Shown here: in pieces, positions 32,346-36,171 of the stretch
Position numbering within the stretch: the first letter of the stretch is position 1
How the letters are laid out: each line of letters opens with the position of its first letter
DNA from: an uncultured Clostridia bacterium
Lineage (GTDB): Bacteria; Bacillota; Clostridia; Oscillospirales; Oscillospiraceae
Reading direction: 5' to 3'
NCBI GenBank assembly: GCA_937915065.1
Contig: CALDMR010000123.1
Coordinates: 1 to 36,171 of the forward strand
Length of the DNA: 36,171 bases
Position numbers and translations under genes: made by a program
Notes under the pieces: model-generated
Seen by the model: the letters and a program-made list of their open reading frames with translations, nothing else
What the model was told of the DNA's origin: nothing
The model's database searches: none

Positions 32346-33716
32346 GTGCTGGAAACAACAGTTCAGGAATTGTTAGAAGCCACTGGCGGTACGCTGCTGG
32401 CAGGGGCGCTGGATCGGAAGGTCAGCGGCGTGGAAACAGACAGCCGCGCCTGCGGCGCGGGTATGCTTTTTGTGCCCCTGATCGCCGCCCGGGACGGCCA
32501 TGATTTCATGGAAAAGGCGCTGTCTGCCGGGGCGGCGGGAACCCTGTGCTCCCGCGAGCCGGAGCAGTTCCTGCCGGATAAGTTTTATATCCGGGTGGCG
32601 GACACCCGCCTGGCGCTGAAGGCGCTGGCGTCCTGGTACCGGGACCGGTTTGATCTGCAGGTGATCCAGATCACCGGCAGCGTGGGCAAAACCACCACCA
32701 AGGAAATGATCGCCGCCGTGCTTTCCGAGCACTACAATACGCTGAAAACCGACGGAAACTTTAACAACGATATCGGCGTGCCCAAAACCCTGTTCCGCCT
32801 GCTGCCGGAGCATGAGGCGGCGGTGGTGGAAACGGGGATGAACCATTTTGGCGAGATCCGCTACCTGGGCGAGATGGTGCGGCCGGATGTGGCGGTGATC
32901 AGCAATGTGGGGGACGCCCATATTGAAAACCTGGGCAGCCGTGAGGGGATCCTGCGGGCCAAAAGCGAGATTTTTGAACACCTGAAGGACACTGGTTTTG
33001 CGGTGCTGAACGGGGACGATGCGTTGCTGAACACGCTGCATCCGCCGGTGCCGGTTTACCGCTGTGGCGAGGGCGCGGACTGCAATGTGCGGGTGGAAGC
33101 GGTGGCCGACCGGGGCCTGGACGGGATTTCCTGCACCGTGCGGACGGAGCGGGAAACCTATGCTCTGGAGATCCCGGCCCCCGGACGCCATATGATTTAC
33201 AGCGCCGCCATGGCAACTGTCATCGGCGAGCAGCTGGGGCTGACGAAGGAAGAGATCGCGGCGGGTGTGGCCCATTATGAGCCGGCCGGGGAGCGGATGC
33301 GCCTGATCCGCCGCGGCGACGGGGCGCTGATCCTGTCTGACTGCTATAATGCCAATCCCCAATCCATGGCGGCAGCCATCCATACCCTGGCCCAAGCGGG
33401 CTGCGGCAAGACTGTGGCAGTGTTGGGCGATATGGGGGAACTGGGAGCACTTTCCCCCCAGGCCCACTATGATATGGGAGCATGCTGCGCGCAGGAGGGG
33501 ATCGGCACTGTGGTGGCCATTGGTGAGAAGGCCGCAAAGATCGCCGCCGGCGCCCGGGAACAGGGCTGCGCGGCAGTACACTGGTTTGCCGAAAAAGAGG
33601 AAGCCCTGGGCCTGCTCTCGGCCCTGGCAGGGCCGGATACGGCGGTGCTGGTCAAGGCCAGCCATGCCATGCAGTTTCAGACCATTGTGGCAGAACTGAC
33701 GGAAAAGAACGACTGA
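32346..33716 (+). CDS. murF: UDP-N-acetylmuramoyl-tripeptide--D-alanyl-D-alanine ligase
   Basis: A 456-residue Mur ligase that adds D-Ala-D-Ala to UDP-MurNAc-tripeptide, the step after ddl. The three Mur domains are intact: an N-terminal substrate domain (1-100, TDSRACGAGMLFVPL), the ATP domain with P-loop GSVGKTT at 111-117 and the NFNNDIGVP motif that marks MurF, and a C-terminal domain from about 315 (SDCYNANPQSM, LGDMGELG). The start is a GTG directly behind the ddl stop, with GAGAGAGG about 12 bases upstream, so translation is probably coupled to ddl. The ABC-F gene follows after 16 bases. Confidence 0.97.
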   Translation: MLETTVQELLEATGGTLLAGALDRKVSGVETDSRACGAGMLFVPLIAARDGHDFMEKALSAGAAGTLCSREPEQFLPDKFYIRVADTRLALKALASWYRDRFDLQVIQITGSVGKTTTKEMIAAVLSEHYNTLKTDGNFNNDIGVPKTLFRLLPEHEAAVVETGMNHFGEIRYLGEMVRPDVAVISNVGDAHIENLGSREGILRAKSEIFEHLKDTGFAVLNGDDALLNTLHPPVPVYRCGEGADCNVRVEAVADRGLDGISCTVRTERETYALEIPAPGRHMIYSAAMATVIGEQLGLTKEEIAAGVAHYEPAGERMRLIRRGDGALILSDCYNANPQSMAAAIHTLAQAGCGKTVAVLGDMGELGALSPQAHYDMGACCAQEGIGTVVAIGEKAAKIAAGAREQGCAAVHWFAEKEEALGLLSALAGPDTAVLVKASHAMQFQTIVAELTEKND

Positions 33717-33732
33717 GAACTGGAGAATTCCC

Positions 33733-35625
33733 ATGATCGATATCAATATTTCAGGTTTGGTCAAATCTTTCGACCTGGAGAAAAATGTGCTGGACGGAAT
33801 CACCTTTCAGGTGGATTCCGGCGAGCGGGTGGGGCTGCTGGGCAAAAACGGCAGCGGCAAAAGCACCCTCTTCAAGATCCTCACCGGTGAAATCGATTAC
33901 GACGCCGGCGAGGTGATGATCGCCCCGGGGCGCCGTATCGGCTTGATTTCCCAGATCCCCGTGTATCCCGCCGGATACACGGTGGAGGATGTGCTGGAAA
34001 CGGCCTTTGACCGGGTGCACCGGCTGGAAGCGGAGCTGAAGGAACTGACGGTGCGGATGGAACAGGGGGATGCGGCGCCGGAAACCCTGCGCCGCTATGG
34101 TGAATTGTCCGCTGCCTTTGAAGGCATGGGCGGGTACAATACCCGCACGGAGATCAATAAGGTGGCAGCGGGCCTGTCGATTTCTCTGGAGATGCGCGGC
34201 CGGCTGTTTGATTCCCTTTCCGGCGGCGAAAAAACCCGGGTCAACCTGGGGCGGCTGATCCTGGAGGATACGGACATCCTGCTGCTGGACGAGCCTACAA
34301 ACCATCTGGATCTCCATGCGGTGGAGTGGCTGGAGGAGTATATTTCCCACTTCAAAGGCACGGTGCTGGCCATTTCCCATGACCGCTATTTTCTTGACCG
34401 CACAGTGGATCGGGTGGTGGAGATCCTAGACGGCAAGGCGGAATTTTATTCGGGCAATTATACCTTTTACGCAGAGGAAAAGGAGCGGCGCTATGAAGAG
34501 CGCCTGCGCCAATATGAAAAGAATCAGGCCAAGATCGAGCAACTGTCCGAAGCGGCGGAAAAGATGCGCCTGTGGGCCTTTCAGGGCAATGATAAGATGT
34601 ATAAGCGGGCCATTGTTATGGAGCGGCGCATTGAAAAGCTGAGCACCGTGGAAAAACCCACAAAGGAGCGCAATCTGACGGCGTCCTTTGGCGAACGGGA
34701 CTTTGCCGGAGACGAAGTGTTTTCCCTGCGGGATCTGTCTATGGGCTTTGACGGACGGACGCTGTTCTCCGGCGTGGATCTCAAGGTGCGCGGCGGCGAG
34801 CGTATCGCGCTGATTGGTGACAACGGCACGGGCAAATCCACCTTTTTAAAATTGCTGCTGGGCCAGGAGCAGCCCCTGGGCGGGCGTATCAAAACAGGCC
34901 CGGCGGTGAAAACGGCATATCTGCCCCAGATCGTGGATTTCCCCCATAAGGAGCGCAATCTGGTGGATACCATGATTTATGAAACGGACTGCTCTGCTCA
35001 AACGGCCCGCAACCGCCTGGCGGCTTTCCGCTTCCGGGGGGAGGATGTGTTCAAAAGCGTGGCTGTGCTTTCCGGCGGCGAGCTGAGCCGGCTGAAGCTG
35101 TGCATTTTGATGGACGAGGATGTGAACTTCCTGATCCTGGACGAACCGACAAACCATTTGGATATCGCATCCCGGGAGTGGATCGAGGGTGCGGTGGAAC
35201 AGTTTGGCGGAACGCTGCTGTTTGTGTCCCACGACCGCTATTTTATTAAGAAATTTGCCACCCGGATCTGGGAACTGGAAGAAGGATGCATCACTGATTA
35301 TCCTTATGGCTTTGAGCGTTACCGCGCGGTGAAAGCCCAGCGGGAAAAGGATAAGGCCCCCGGGCCGGAGCCGGTGAAAAAAGCGAAGAAACCGGCGGCG
35401 AAAGGAAACCGGAACCAGAACAACGCCCGCAAGCAGATGACCATTTGCGAGCGGGAGATTTCCCGCACCGAAGAGAAAATGCAGGAGCTGGATGCAGCCA
35501 TGGCGGAAAATGCCTGCGATTATGAAAAACTCTCCCAGCTGTGCCAGGACAAGGAAGCGCTGCAGCAGCAGTTGGATGCGCTGTATGAACAGTGGGAGCA
35601 TCTGGCGGAAGAGGCGGAGGGATAA
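33733..35625 (+). CDS. ABC-F family ATPase (YdiF/Uup-like)
   Basis: A 630-residue soluble protein with two ABC cassettes and no membrane part; ABC-F proteins act on the ribosome E site to relieve stalling or antibiotic block. The first cassette has Walker A GKNGSGKS (37-44), LSGGE (162-166) and LLLDEP (183-188). The inter-domain linker, about 240-310, is a charged helical pair. The second has GDNGTGKS (362-369), LSGGE (446-450) and LILDEP (467-472). A basic, Pro/Lys-rich stretch (540-565) leads to a C-terminal coiled coil (about 566-628) as in YdiF and Uup. GGAG lies seven bases before the ATG. It is co-transcribed with ddl and murF. Housekeeping or resistance role is undecided. Confidence 0.94.
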   Translation: MIDINISGLVKSFDLEKNVLDGITFQVDSGERVGLLGKNGSGKSTLFKILTGEIDYDAGEVMIAPGRRIGLISQIPVYPAGYTVEDVLETAFDRVHRLEAELKELTVRMEQGDAAPETLRRYGELSAAFEGMGGYNTRTEINKVAAGLSISLEMRGRLFDSLSGGEKTRVNLGRLILEDTDILLLDEPTNHLDLHAVEWLEEYISHFKGTVLAISHDRYFLDRTVDRVVEILDGKAEFYSGNYTFYAEEKERRYEERLRQYEKNQAKIEQLSEAAEKMRLWAFQGNDKMYKRAIVMERRIEKLSTVEKPTKERNLTASFGERDFAGDEVFSLRDLSMGFDGRTLFSGVDLKVRGGERIALIGDNGTGKSTFLKLLLGQEQPLGGRIKTGPAVKTAYLPQIVDFPHKERNLVDTMIYETDCSAQTARNRLAAFRFRGEDVFKSVAVLSGGELSRLKLCILMDEDVNFLILDEPTNHLDIASREWIEGAVEQFGGTLLFVSHDRYFIKKFATRIWELEEGCITDYPYGFERYRAVKAQREKDKAPGPEPVKKAKKPAAKGNRNQNNARKQMTICEREISRTEEKMQELDAAMAENACDYEKLSQLCQDKEALQQQLDALYEQWEHLAEEAEG

Positions 35626-35628
35626 GAG

Positions 35629-36171
35629 ATGGGCTACACGGGAAAACAGAGGGGCGGTAAATGGGCGCTGATTCTGGCGGCGGTATGCGCTGCTGCGGGG
35701 GCTGCCTGCTGTTTTGTGTACACGCCTATGCGCTTTTCGGGCGTTCTGCTGTTTTGCGCGGCGATTTATCTTGCGGTGTGGTTCGCCCTGGGGCGGATGA
35801 ACCGCGGCAGAGTGCGCAGGGTGCTGCGCGCTGTGCTGGCGGCAGTGCTGATCGTCGGACTGATCGTGTTCGCCGTGCTGGAAGCAAGGGTGGTCTCCTA
35901 TGGTCATACCGACAGGGAATCGGATGTGGCTGCGGTGGTGGTTCTGGGCGCCGGCGTCAACGGAACGCGCCCGTCGCTGAGCTTGCAGGCGCGCCTGGCG
36001 GCGGCCCTCGATTATGTGGAGGACAAGCCGGATATTCCCATTGTCGTCACCGGCTCCCAGGGGCCGGGGGAGGAGATTTCCGAGGGGCAGTGCATGGCCC
36101 AATGGTTGGAGGATCACGGCATTGCGTCCGAACGCATCCTGATCGACGAACAAGCCGACAATACGGAGGAA
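35629..36171 (+). CDS. DUF218 (YdcF/SanA/ElyC-like) membrane protein, 5' part
   Basis: The first 181 codons of an open frame that runs off the window. ATG 35629 lies three bases after the ABC-F stop. Three membrane helices are visible at about 12-31, 37-54 and 65-84, followed by the start of an extracytoplasmic DUF218 domain: AAVVVLGAGVNGTRPS, LQARLAAALDYV, IVVTGSQGPGEEISEGQ and ILIDEQADNTEE, all typical of the family. Members such as SanA and ElyC affect envelope integrity and undecaprenyl carrier use, which fits its position behind ddl and murF. Its true length is unknown. Confidence 0.9.
   Translation, partial: MGYTGKQRGGKWALILAAVCAAAGAACCFVYTPMRFSGVLLFCAAIYLAVWFALGRMNRGRVRRVLRAVLAAVLIVGLIVFAVLEARVVSYGHTDRESDVAAVVVLGAGVNGTRPSLSLQARLAAALDYVEDKPDIPIVVTGSQGPGEEISEGQCMAQWLEDHGIASERILIDEQADNTEE

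Overview
This window comes from a GC-rich (by eye nearer 60 than 50 percent) low-copy chromosomal region of a Gram-positive anaerobe, most likely a member of the Clostridia of the Oscillospiraceae/Ruminococcaceae type. The reasons are AGGAGG-type ribosome binding sites before almost every gene, sigma-A-like promoters, ribonuclease Y next to YmdB, two SLH-domain surface proteins, an oxygen-sensitive-type acyl-CoA dehydratase activase, and a GAAC-N4-GTTC (Firmicute LexA/DinR) box. No rRNA, tRNA, CRISPR array, insertion sequence or prophage was seen. Assignments rest on reading motifs, not on database searches.

Layout. 1-1695: the tail of a sensor histidine kinase, then a membrane-anchored HtrA-like serine protease. 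1813-5449: rny, ymdB and a YhaO/SbcD-type phosphoesterase. 5530-8589 (minus): a tightly packed four-gene operon, apbE-type FMN transferase lipoprotein, NusG-domain-II protein, Gx-transporter-like membrane protein and a CbbX/SpoVK-like AAA+ ATPase; the first three resemble part of a flavin-based extracellular electron transfer locus. 8749-12667: three small or unknown membrane proteins and a secreted GH25 lysozyme with Ig-like and SLH domains. 12735-12920 (minus): a 61-residue cysteine-rich protein. 13228-17576: a 2-hydroxyacyl-CoA dehydratase activase system split over two genes. 17658-20082: a possible 11-codon leader ORF, a MATE exporter and an L-asparaginase, each overlapping the next. 20140-20517 (minus): a small membrane protein whose promoter contains a LexA box. 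20801-21745: a Dus tRNA-dihydrouridine synthase.

21797-24922: an HSL-type esterase divergent from a condensation-domain acyltransferase and a zinc-ribbon membrane protein. 25004-26465 (minus): an AIM24 protein and a sugar O-acetyltransferase. 26604-29171: tex and a zincin-like metallopeptidase. 29302-29981: an XRE regulator coupled to a membrane protein. 30149-31132: a second SLH surface protein. 31292-36171: ddl, murF, an ABC-F ATPase and the start of a DUF218 protein. 

Genes cooperate in recognisable groups: RNA turnover and signalling (rny-ymdB), envelope flavinylation/redox (apbE operon), peptidoglycan precursor synthesis (ddl-murF: D-Ala-D-Ala made and then added to UDP-MurNAc-tripeptide) and cell-surface proteins. 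Convergent gene pairs are separated by strong hairpins that look like bidirectional terminators. The most interesting unexplained items are the LexA-box-controlled small membrane protein, the electron-transfer-like operon with a coupled AAA+ ATPase, the esterase/acyltransferase/zinc-ribbon module, and the leader ORF before the MATE gene.
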